Shown: in pieces, positions 1 through 5,948 of the stretch | Numbering within the stretch: the stretch's first letter is position 1 | Layout: the number at the start of each line of letters is the position of its first letter | Assembly: GCA_029933295.1 (NCBI GenBank) | Contig: JAOZOL010000016.1 | Coordinates: 11,853-19,651 of the forward strand | Direction: 5' to 3' | Length of the DNA stretch: 7,799 bases | Source of the DNA: Desulfobacterales bacterium | GTDB taxonomy: Bacteria > Desulfobacterota > Desulfobacteria > Desulfobacterales > Desulfosalsimonadaceae | Notes under the pieces: generated by a model | Databases searched by the model: none | Seen by the model: the letters and a program-made list of their open reading frames with translations, nothing else | What the model was told of the DNA's origin: nothing | Program-made: the position numbers and the translations under genes

Positions 1-1
1 A

Positions 2-70
2 TTCGATGTTCAACGTTGGACGTTCGATGTTCGATGTTCAGTCTGTTCGACGTTCGACGTTCGACGTTCA
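2..70. repeat. Degenerate 7-bp tandem repeat, consensus TTCGAYG
   Basis: From base 2 the sequence reads as consecutive 7-base units: TTCGATG, TTCAACG, TTGGACG, TTCGATG, TTCGATG, TTCAGTC. Two extra bases (TG, 44-45) follow, then three perfect TTCGACG units at 46-66 and a decaying TTCA end. The unit contains the self-complementary core TCGA, and ACGT forms across unit junctions. The period is not a multiple of three and the top strand has no stop in any frame through the array, so small spurious ORFs arise there. The array starts at or before the window edge. I infer an intergenic repeat tract of the kind scattered through some deltaproteobacterial genomes; its function is unknown. The rest of the gap (71-105) shows no clear promoter or Shine-Dalgarno sequence. 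Confidence 0.85.
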
Positions 71-105
71 CTCTCATCTTTGTAAAGCAACTTGGCCCGA
101 TATAA

Positions 106-1059
106 ATGAATGAATTAGCCATCACTATCAACAACCTAAAAAAAAAGTATAAAGACACTGTTGCCCTGGAATCGGTCAGCCTTGACATCCGGGTTGGTGA
201 GATGTTCGGACTCATCGGCCCGGACGGGGCCGGGAAAACCACGCTGATACGCATACTGACATCACTCATGGACCCGGATGCCGGGACGTGCCATTTGCTG
301 GATATCCCGGTCCACGAACATCCGGAAAAAATACGTAAAGTAATCGGCTACATGCCCCAGCGATTCTCCCTGTATCCGGACCTGACGGTGAACGAAAACA
401 TAAAATTTTTCTCAGATCTATTTAAAGTTCCCGGCAAAAAAAGAAAACAACGAACTGCAGAGCTTCTGGAATTCAGCCGTTTAACGCCGTTCGTAAACCG
501 CCGGGCCGGAAAGCTCTCCGGCGGCATGAAACAAAAACTGGCGCTGTCCTGCGCGTTAATTCATACACCCAGGGTGCTGATTCTTGACGAGCCCACCACC
601 GGCGTGGACCCGGTCTCCCGGCGGGAGTTCTGGGATATCTTACACGAGCTCAAAAAACAGGGCGTTACCATACTGCTGACCACACCGTATATGGATGAAG
701 CCGCACGCTGTGACCGCATTGCGCTGATCCATAAAGGCAATATCCTGGCCATGGGAACGGCTATTGACGTCATAAAAAATTTTTCCGGAAACGTATATGC
801 CATCGTCGGGCCTGACCTGCAAGGCCTTTCAGGATGGTTTAAAAAAAAGTTGCGGTCCGATCAGGTTCAGATTTTAGGCGACAGGGTCCTTTTAAATCTT
901 TTTTCAGGCGTTCATACCCCAATTGAAACACTGTGCAGGGAAGCTGAAAACACCGGGTTAAAAATCGATTCTTATGCAGATGCAGAGCCGAGTCTTGAAG
1001 ATACGTTTATTGCCTTGATTGCACAAAAAGAGGAGACCAATGACATATCCGACCACTGA
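106..1059 (+). CDS. ybhF: ABC exporter ATP-binding subunit, equivalent to the N-terminal half of YbhF
   Basis: Cytoplasmic ATPase of a type-2 ABC exporter, 317 aa. Visible motifs: Walker A GPDGAGKTT at residues 38-46, Q-loop Q85, an intact signature LSGGMKQK at 137-144, and Walker B LILDEP with catalytic Glu162. The H-loop histidine is replaced by proline (Pro194, in TTPYMDEA). Residues from about 225 form a C-terminal extension ending in the SLEDTFIALI-type segment common in drug-export ATPases. The GPDGAGKTT loop, the MPQ-F-LY pattern and the non-histidine H-loop all match the N-terminal half of the fused E. coli protein YbhF as I remember it, so this looks like a split YbhF. The ATG at 106 is preceded directly by an in-frame TAA (103-105) and has no good Shine-Dalgarno sequence; the next in-frame ATG (residue 33) would cut away part of the fold, so 106 is kept. 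The end overlaps the next gene by 20 bases. The exported substrate cannot be read from sequence; drug or ion efflux is the family precedent. Confidence 0.93.
   Translation: MNELAITINNLKKKYKDTVALESVSLDIRVGEMFGLIGPDGAGKTTLIRILTSLMDPDAGTCHLLDIPVHEHPEKIRKVIGYMPQRFSLYPDLTVNENIKFFSDLFKVPGKKRKQRTAELLEFSRLTPFVNRRAGKLSGGMKQKLALSCALIHTPRVLILDEPTTGVDPVSRREFWDILHELKKQGVTILLTTPYMDEAARCDRIALIHKGNILAMGTAIDVIKNFSGNVYAIVGPDLQGLSGWFKKKLRSDQVQILGDRVLLNLFSGVHTPIETLCREAENTGLKIDSYADAEPSLEDTFIALIAQKEETNDISDH
1031..1035 (+). promoter_or_regulatory. Ribosome binding site that fixes the start of the second ATPase gene
   Basis: AGGAG lies four bases ahead of the ATG at 1040, inside the end of the preceding gene. It favours ATG 1040 over the in-frame TTG at 1019, which would add seven residues and has no comparable site. 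Its position suggests coupling to translation of the upstream ATPase. Confidence 0.7.
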
Positions 1060-1795
1060 TACAGAATCATCAGCCCCCTATGCCGTGACGGTCCGGAACC
1101 TGACCCGCTGTTTCGGGGATTTTGTTGCAGTGGACAATGTTTCATTTGATGTAAAACAAGGAGAGATCTTCGGCTTTCTGGGTGCCAATGGGGCCGGAAA
1201 AACAACCACCATCCGGATGCTCATCGGCCTGCTCAAACCCAGTTCAGGCGAAGGTTCAGTGGGCGGATGGGACATCAACCAGGAATATGAAAAAATTAAA
1301 CCAGACATCGGGTATATGTCCCAGAAATTTTCACTCTATGATGATTTAAAAGTAAAGGAAAACCTGTTTTTTTTCGGCGGCATTTACGGATTGAGCAATG
1401 TGGAAGTAAAAAAGCGGGTGACCCAACTGGATACGGCTCTAAATCTTTCAAAAAGGGAAAACATGAAAACCGCTGATCTGCCCTTAGGGTTTAAACAGCG
1501 CCTGGCCCTGGCATGTGCCATTCTGCACAAGCCGCCCATTTTATTTTTGGATGAACCCACCGGTGGCGTGGATCCCATTGCCCGGCGATTTTTCTGGGAC
1601 CTGATTTCCTCCCTGGCCGCAGCCGGGACAACGGTTTTTGTAACCACCCATTACATGGACGAGGCGGAATACTGCCACCGGATTTCCATCATGTATCAGG
1701 GACGGATTGTTGAGATCGATTCCCCGGCGGCAATCAAAAAAAAATACAATATGACATCCATTGAGGATATATTTATTCATCTGGTGGACAGATAA
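1040..1795 (+). CDS. ybhF: ABC exporter ATP-binding subunit, equivalent to the C-terminal half of YbhF
   Basis: Second cytoplasmic ATPase of the exporter, 251 aa from ATG 1040. Motifs: Walker A GANGAGKTT at residues 48-56, Q-loop Q95 in GYMSQKFSLY, Walker B LFLDEP with Glu172, and a normal H-loop His204 in TTHYMDEAEYC. The ABC signature is degenerate: LPLGFKQR at 147-154 in place of LSGGQ. The same LPLGFKQRLALAC stretch and TTH-MDEAEYC occur in the C-terminal half of E. coli YbhF as I recall it. The protein is therefore the natural partner of the preceding gene, which has the opposite pattern of intact and lost motifs. It ends soon after the IEDIFIHLV segment, with no long extension. The gene overlaps its upstream neighbour by 20 bases in a different frame and shares one base (TAATG) with the downstream membrane gene. 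Confidence 0.93.
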   Translation: MTYPTTDTESSAPYAVTVRNLTRCFGDFVAVDNVSFDVKQGEIFGFLGANGAGKTTTIRMLIGLLKPSSGEGSVGGWDINQEYEKIKPDIGYMSQKFSLYDDLKVKENLFFFGGIYGLSNVEVKKRVTQLDTALNLSKRENMKTADLPLGFKQRLALACAILHKPPILFLDEPTGGVDPIARRFFWDLISSLAAAGTTVFVTTHYMDEAEYCHRISIMYQGRIVEIDSPAAIKKKYNMTSIEDIFIHLVDR

Positions 1796-2901
1796 TGATT
1801 AATACAAGAATAATACCCCTGATAAGGAAAGAATTTATCCATATCCGCAGGGATCCCCGTTCGCTGCTGATTCTGTTAATGATGCCCCTGCTGATGATGG
1901 TTATTTTCGGTTATGCCATTAACATGGATTTAAAGCATATCCGTCTTGGCATCTGTGATCTGAGCCGGACGCCGGCCAGCAGGGATATTATTGAAACCAT
2001 CAAGGCGTCTACCTATTTTGATATTGTGGCGCGATTTGATAATCCCCGGCAAACAAAGGCAATGTTTACAAACCGTGTGGTTAGGGCAGTTGTCATTATT
2101 CCGGCTGATTTCCAACGATCGCTGAAACGCTCGGTAAAGGCACAAATCGGTGTAATTGCGGACGGAACCGATGCGAACAGCGCAACCCTGGTGCAGAACT
2201 ACCTTGAGGGCCTGTTCCTGGCGCGTTCCCTGACCATGGCTTCCGGCGGCAACAGCATGCCGGTGAGCATCAAGGCCAGGATGCTGTATAATCCGGATAT
2301 GGAATCCTCAATTTTCATCGTTCCCGGAATTGTGGCCATCCTGCTCATCATGATCGGTGCTCTTCTGACATCTGTGACCATTGCCCGGGAAAAGGAAACC
2401 GGCACCATGGAACAAATCCTGGTCAGTCCCATCCGGCCCTATGAGGTTGTTTTAGGAAAAGCGGTTCCGTATCTGGTGCTGGCATTTTCCATTGCCTTGT
2501 TTATTATCTTTTTGGGGCGCATCTGGTTTCATGTCCCCATGATGGGTTCCTGGCTCTGGCTGCTGCTGTTTTGCGTATTTTATGTATTTACATCCCTTGC
2601 CATCGGTCTGTTGATTTCAACCGTGGTCGCCACCCAGCAGGTTGCCATGATGTTGTCCCTGGTGGCAACGGTGCTGCCGTCGGTGATGCTCTCGGGTTTT
2701 GTCTTTCCCATTGCATCCATGCCCCGGCCGCTTCAGATAATTTCCAACATCATTCCGGCAACCCATTTTTTAAAAATTATCCGGGGCATCATGCTCAAAG
2801 GAAACGGCCTGGAAGAATTGTGGATTCCGGCTGCGGCCATGACCGGCATCGGTATTTTTTTTATTGCCGTGGCAGTTAAACGCTTTAAGTTAAAATTATG
2901 A
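1795..2901 (+). CDS. ybhS: ABC exporter membrane subunit, YbhS-like
   Basis: Inner-membrane permease subunit of the exporter, 368 aa, of the ABC-2 type (ABC2_membrane_3-like). The topology is typical: a short cytoplasmic start with RKEFIHIRRDPRS, membrane segment at about residues 23-42 ending FGYAINMD, a large extracytoplasmic domain (about 45-172) containing ADGTDANSATLVQNYLEG, then several hydrophobic segments from about 173 to the C-terminus. The conserved REKETGTMEQILVSP stretch (around residues 198-212) is the cytoplasmic loop thought to contact the ATPases, and LPSVMLSGFVFPI sits in the last third. These features match E. coli YbhS closely in order and spacing. The start ATG overlaps the stop of the previous gene by one base, with TGGTGGA at 1782-1788 as a likely ribosome binding site. 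It is a paralogue of the next gene and is expected to form a heterodimer with it. Confidence 0.92.
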   Translation: MINTRIIPLIRKEFIHIRRDPRSLLILLMMPLLMMVIFGYAINMDLKHIRLGICDLSRTPASRDIIETIKASTYFDIVARFDNPRQTKAMFTNRVVRAVVIIPADFQRSLKRSVKAQIGVIADGTDANSATLVQNYLEGLFLARSLTMASGGNSMPVSIKARMLYNPDMESSIFIVPGIVAILLIMIGALLTSVTIAREKETGTMEQILVSPIRPYEVVLGKAVPYLVLAFSIALFIIFLGRIWFHVPMMGSWLWLLLFCVFYVFTSLAIGLLISTVVATQQVAMMLSLVATVLPSVMLSGFVFPIASMPRPLQIISNIIPATHFLKIIRGIMLKGNGLEELWIPAAAMTGIGIFFIAVAVKRFKLKL

Positions 2902-4025
2902 AAAAAATCTGGTATCTGGTTAAAAAAGAACTCCGGCAGGTGATGCGGGACATCAACATGCTCCGGGTGATATTTGTGGTCCCCATGATTCAGTTGATGG
3001 TGCTGGGTTATGCCATTACAACGGATATCAAAAACATAGATATTCTCATATGCGATTTTGATCAAACATCTGTCAGCCGGGATCTGGTCGAGCGGTTTTC
3101 CCATACGGAGTATTTCACACTCATCGAAGCGCCATGCTCTGCCGGACACATTGAAAAATATTTGTTTGCCGGAAAAGCCGTCATCGCATTGACGATTCCC
3201 GCTAATTTTGCCCGCGATTTAAAAACCAGCGACAAACCCGAAATTCAGATCCTTTTAGACGGCCAGAATTCCAATACCAGCGCTGTGGCTTTAGGATACT
3301 GCAACCGGATTTTGCTTGAATTCATGCAAGAATCCATTGCCCTTGATCTGCAAAAGGCCCCTCAGATTGCCCGGTCGGTTCATATGATTGAGCCGGTCAG
3401 CCGGGTATGGTACAATCCTGAATTAAAAAGTGTCTACTATATGATACCGGGCATTATCTCGATTCTTCTGACAATTATCACCATGCTCCTCACCAGCCTG
3501 GCCATTGTAAAAGAAAGAGAAATCGGCACGTTGGAGCAGCTCATGGTTACGCCACTTACGTCAGGTCAGATCATTGCGGGAAAGACGATCCCCTTTGCCT
3601 TTCTCGGGCTTGTTGAAATGAGCATTGCCATGACCGTTGGTGTTCTGTGGTTTAAAATTCCCATTATCGGCAGTCTGCCGCTGCTGGCAGGACTGTCCGC
3701 AACCTTTATATTGACCACTCTGGGGCTGGGCATTTTTATTTCCACTCTGGTCAACACCCAGCAGCAGGCCCTTTTCATGTCCTGGTTTTTTCTGGTCACG
3801 TTTATCCTGCTTTCCGGCTTTTTCTACCCCATTGAAAACATGCCGAAATGGGTTCAGGTCATCACCTATGGGAACCCGTTACGATATTTTATTGAAATTT
3901 TAAGGGAGCTGTTTTTAAAAGGTGCGGGGATTTCCGTACTCTGGCCGGAACTTTGTTCCCTGCTGGGCCTGGGGGCTACTATTTTTACCCTGGCAACATT
4001 ACGGTTTCATAAGCGAACGGCCTGA
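2898..4025 (+). CDS. ybhR: ABC exporter membrane subunit, YbhR-like
   Basis: Second inner-membrane subunit, 375 aa, with the same plan as its upstream paralogue: an N-terminal KKELRQVMRD segment, first membrane helix at about residues 22-41 (LGYAITTD), an extracytoplasmic domain to about 178 with LLDGQNSNTSAVALGY, then a multi-helix C-terminal half starting at MIPGI (residue 182). The coupling loop REIGTLEQLMVTPL has GTLEQ at 210-214, and NTQQQA plus LLSGFFYPIENMP lie further on. The LDGxNSN, STQQQA-like and PIENMP segments distinguish YbhR from YbhS in E. coli as I remember them, so the assignment of the two paralogues is reasonably firm. The start overlaps the previous stop by four bases (ATGA), a typical coupled junction. 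It is the last gene of the exporter operon. Confidence 0.92.
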   Translation: MKKIWYLVKKELRQVMRDINMLRVIFVVPMIQLMVLGYAITTDIKNIDILICDFDQTSVSRDLVERFSHTEYFTLIEAPCSAGHIEKYLFAGKAVIALTIPANFARDLKTSDKPEIQILLDGQNSNTSAVALGYCNRILLEFMQESIALDLQKAPQIARSVHMIEPVSRVWYNPELKSVYYMIPGIISILLTIITMLLTSLAIVKEREIGTLEQLMVTPLTSGQIIAGKTIPFAFLGLVEMSIAMTVGVLWFKIPIIGSLPLLAGLSATFILTTLGLGIFISTLVNTQQQALFMSWFFLVTFILLSGFFYPIENMPKWVQVITYGNPLRYFIEILRELFLKGAGISVLWPELCSLLGLGATIFTLATLRFHKRTA

Positions 4026-4029
4026 TTCT

Positions 4030-4057
4030 TTTACCTGAATTTTGCATCTGTTATATT
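4030..4057 (+). promoter_or_regulatory. Possible sigma70-type promoter for the downstream cluster
   Basis: TTTACC (4030-4035, four of six consensus bases) and TATATT (4052-4057, five of six) are separated by 16 bases. They lie just after the exporter operon and about 70 bases before the reductase gene. The match is modest and the region is AT-rich, so chance similarity is quite possible. No strong intrinsic terminator is visible between the two gene clusters, so read-through from the exporter operon is also possible. Confidence 0.3.
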
Positions 4058-4073
4058 CTTGTGGAATCGTGAT

Positions 4074-4103
4074 GATTATGATTAAGCGTAAGAGTACGAT
4101 TAC
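4074..4103. repeat. Degenerate 6-bp tandem repeat, GATTAM-like
   Basis: Five consecutive in-phase hexamers can be read: GATTAT, GATTAA, GCGTAA, GAGTAC, GATTAC. Nearly all keep G at position 1 and T-A at positions 4-5. The tract lies between the possible promoter and the ribosome binding site of the reductase gene, so it would fall in the 5' untranslated leader. It is unrelated in sequence and period to the 7-bp repeat at the left edge of the window. Its function is unknown, and it is short enough to be partly coincidental. Confidence 0.5.
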
Positions 4104-4116
4104 GAATTTTTAAAAT

Positions 4117-4123
4117 AGAGGTG
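4117..4123 (+). promoter_or_regulatory. Ribosome binding site of the reductase gene
   Basis: AGAGGTG ends six bases before the ATG at 4130. It supports that start for the dehydrogenase, which then places the nucleotide-binding motif at the usual distance from the N-terminus. Confidence 0.6.
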
Positions 4124-4129
4124 TAAACC

Positions 4130-4984
4130 ATGGCAAACACACAAACCATTAACGACCGGGTTGTCCTGATTACCGGTGCATCATCCGGTTTCGGCGCGGC
4201 ATGCGCCCGGCATTTGAGCCAAAAAGGGTATCGCGTTTACGGCACCAGCCGAAACGCGGCCTTTGAAAAAAAATCCGCCCCCTCCCCTGCCGGCGTCCCT
4301 TTTTTGAAAATGATCCCCATGGATGTACGGGAAACGGCATCCGTCAATAAAGGGGTGAAGTATATCATTGACCGGGAAGGCCGAATCGATGTGATGGTCA
4401 ATAATGCCGGAATTGCCGTGGCCGGGACAGTGGAAGACATGACCGTTGATGATGTTAAAAGTCAGTTTGAGACCAATTTCTTCGGCGCAGTGCGGGTCTG
4501 CCAGGCGGTGATTCCTAAGATGCGCGCCCAACATTCCGGGTACATCGTAAATATCAGCTCCATCGGAGGCGTAATGGGAATCCCGTTTCAAAGCGCCTAC
4601 AGTGCGTCAAAATTTGCTTTGGAAGGTTTCACCGAGGCATTCCGCATTGAAGTCAAGCCGTTTGGCATTCACGTGGTGCTGATCGAGCCAGGTGATTTTA
4701 AAACCAGCATTACAAAAAATCGCATAAAACCAACAATATCACAAAAAAATTTCGCATATGCAAAGCAATATCACACCGCCCTGACGATTATGGAAAATGA
4801 AGAAAAAAACGGTCAGCCCCCGGAAAAGCTTGCGCAGCTTTTGGAAAAAATTATTACCCACCCGTCTCCCAAAGTTCGATACACCATCGGGAAGCTGGAG
4901 CAGCGGCTTTCAACACTATATAAACGATTGGTGCCGTCAAAGACTTATGAACGAACATTTATGAAATATTATAAGTTGCGGTAA
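4130..4984 (+). CDS. Short-chain dehydrogenase/reductase (SDR), classical type
   Basis: NAD(P)-dependent oxidoreductase of the classical SDR family, 284 aa, probably cytoplasmic. Motifs in order: cofactor-binding TGASSGFG at residues 15-22; an Arg at 41 after the second strand (GTSR), which suggests NADP(H) preference; NNAG at 91-94; the structural Asn116 (TNFFG); catalytic Ser144 in NISSIGG; and the Tyr157/Lys161 pair in YSASK, followed by the IEPGDFKT loop. All tetrad residues are present, so it should be active. The last 40 residues or so are strongly basic (KLEQRLSTLYKRLVPSKTYER), as in SDRs acting on hydrophobic carbonyl or hydroxyl substrates, but the substrate cannot be named. Its stop is 22 bases from the lipoprotein start, so the two are probably cotranscribed, although a reductase has no obvious job in transport. 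Confidence 0.92.
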   Translation: MANTQTINDRVVLITGASSGFGAACARHLSQKGYRVYGTSRNAAFEKKSAPSPAGVPFLKMIPMDVRETASVNKGVKYIIDREGRIDVMVNNAGIAVAGTVEDMTVDDVKSQFETNFFGAVRVCQAVIPKMRAQHSGYIVNISSIGGVMGIPFQSAYSASKFALEGFTEAFRIEVKPFGIHVVLIEPGDFKTSITKNRIKPTISQKNFAYAKQYHTALTIMENEEKNGQPPEKLAQLLEKIITHPSPKVRYTIGKLEQRLSTLYKRLVPSKTYERTFMKYYKLR

Positions 4985-4994
4985 CAAAAAGGTG

Positions 4995-5000
4995 AGGAGG
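4995..5000 (+). promoter_or_regulatory. Ribosome binding site that fixes the lipoprotein start
   Basis: A perfect AGGAGG lies six bases ahead of the ATG at 5007. The in-frame GTG at 4992 overlaps this site and would add five residues (MRRSA) to the signal peptide, so 5007 is the better start. Confidence 0.8.
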
Positions 5001-5006
5001 AGCGCA

Positions 5007-5903
5007 ATGGAGATTTTTACTAAATTTAAGTGGTCGATACTTCTGCTTATTCTACCGGTTTTTATTTTTACCGGCTGCACGTCCGTCGCCCGCACTAAAA
5101 TCATGGTCAGCAATATGCGGCCGTTGATGGATAAAATGAAGATTGCCGTGAACAAGCATGATGATCCTGATCTGGTCAGAGATGCCATGCCGACAAGCCT
5201 TCTGCAACTCGACGGATTTATTGAAGCATCTCCTGGCAACAAGAATCTTCTGCTCCGTGCGTCCGAAGCCAATTACGGATATGCGTTTTTATTCCTTATG
5301 GACACGGACAAAAAACGGGCACTGCACGTCTATCAAAAAGCAAAGAGATATGCGTTTTTAGCATTGCGGCACAAAAACGCGTTTCAGCAAGTTTTGGAAA
5401 ACGGCTCCTTCAAAGAGATTGCCAGCTTTATGAACAAGTACCACAAAGAGGATGTCCCGGGCCTTTATTTTTACACAACCAGCTGGCTGGGATGTATTGA
5501 GCTCTCTGTGGGGGATGACGTGAACGTGATCGCCGATTTACCGAAAGTGGAAGTGGTCATGGACCGGATTCTGGAATTAGATGACACATACCATTATGGG
5601 GCGATTCATGCCGTATTCGGCGCCTATCTCGCCTCCCGGCCCGAAAAATTCGGCGGACAGATGGAAGAAGCCAAATTTCATTTCAATGAGGCCTTTGAAA
5701 TATCGGAATCAAAATTTTTAGCATGGCAATTTTTATATGCCACAAAGTATGCGGTTCAGATCAAGGATAAAGCTCTTTTTGTGAGCACCCTTGAAGAAAT
5801 TGTTGCCGCACCGCCGAACCTGCTGCCCGAAGCAAATTTTGTAAACGAAACAATCAGACAAAAAGCGAAAAAGTTGCTTACCCAGACGGATGATATATTC
5901 TAA
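5007..5903 (+). CDS. tatT: TatT-family periplasmic lipoprotein (TRAP-associated TPR-like protein)
   Basis: Predicted lipoprotein of 298 aa. A basic N-terminus and hydrophobic stretch (about residues 10-22) end in the lipobox FTGC, with Cys24 as the likely lipidated residue; the mature protein would be membrane-anchored in the periplasm. The body matches the TatT family as I recall it: DDPDLVRDAMPTSLLQLDGF, ANYGYAFLF, KRALHVYQKAKRYAFLAL, a SWLGCIELS segment, IADLPKVEVVMDRILELD, then GAIHAVFGAYLASRP and MEEAKFHFNEAF. These are helical, TPR-like repeats. In Treponema pallidum the family member Tp0956 (TatT) is a trimeric partner of a TRAP substrate-binding protein and has a putative ligand-binding pore. 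Here no TRAP gene is in view; ABC peptide-type permeases follow 45 bases downstream, with no terminator hairpin between. Role here: helper in periplasmic ligand handling, by inference only. Confidence 0.85.
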   Translation: MEIFTKFKWSILLLILPVFIFTGCTSVARTKIMVSNMRPLMDKMKIAVNKHDDPDLVRDAMPTSLLQLDGFIEASPGNKNLLLRASEANYGYAFLFLMDTDKKRALHVYQKAKRYAFLALRHKNAFQQVLENGSFKEIASFMNKYHKEDVPGLYFYTTSWLGCIELSVGDDVNVIADLPKVEVVMDRILELDDTYHYGAIHAVFGAYLASRPEKFGGQMEEAKFHFNEAFEISESKFLAWQFLYATKYAVQIKDKALFVSTLEEIVAAPPNLLPEANFVNETIRQKAKKLLTQTDDIF

Positions 5904-5933
5904 CACATAATTTTTTATCAGCCTCCGACGGAT

Positions 5934-5940
5934 GAGGAAG
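5934..5940 (+). promoter_or_regulatory. Ribosome binding site of the first permease gene
   Basis: GAGGAAG lies eight bases before the ATG at 5949. CCTC at 5922-5925 could pair with the GAGG at 5934-5937 across an eight-base loop. A four-pair stem is too weak to claim regulation. Confidence 0.5.
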
Positions 5941-5948
5941 TTCGACCC

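Noticed and set aside
1..105. Frame open from base 1 to the TAA at 103-105, possibly the end of an upstream gene; another frame gives a small ORF starting at the ATG at 6.
   Set aside because: All three top-strand frames lack stops through the 7-bp repeat, so openness is a property of the repeat. The translations are simple repeats of Ser, Thr, Phe, Asp, Val and Arg with no recognisable domain.
79..106. Promoter-like TTTGTA (79-84) and TATAAA (101-106).
   Set aside because: The -10 match overlaps the start codon at 106, so a transcript from it would begin inside the gene. It cannot serve this start.
138..146. Nine-A run early in the first ATPase gene, and a second nine-A run at 1736-1744 in the second, as possible slippage switches.
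   Set aside because: Both encode Lys-Lys-Lys in frame, and runs of eight or so A or T recur across several genes here, as expected from the codon preference. Nothing links them to regulation.
1019..1059. Programmed frameshift joining the two ATPase genes into one YbhF-like chain.
   Set aside because: The required shift is +1, no convincing slippery codon precedes the stop at 1057, and a good ribosome binding site plus ATG at 1040 explains separate translation.
2733..3149. Long open frames on the minus strand, for example 2733-3149, 4181-4591 and 5733-6149.
   Set aside because: They lie opposite well-supported genes with clear family motifs, have no recognisable domains, and look like codon-bias shadows.
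5904..5948. Terminator or regulatory hairpin between tatT and dppB.
   Set aside because: There is a T run at 5911-5916 but no stable stem precedes it. The only pairing seen, CCTC with GAGG, is four base pairs.
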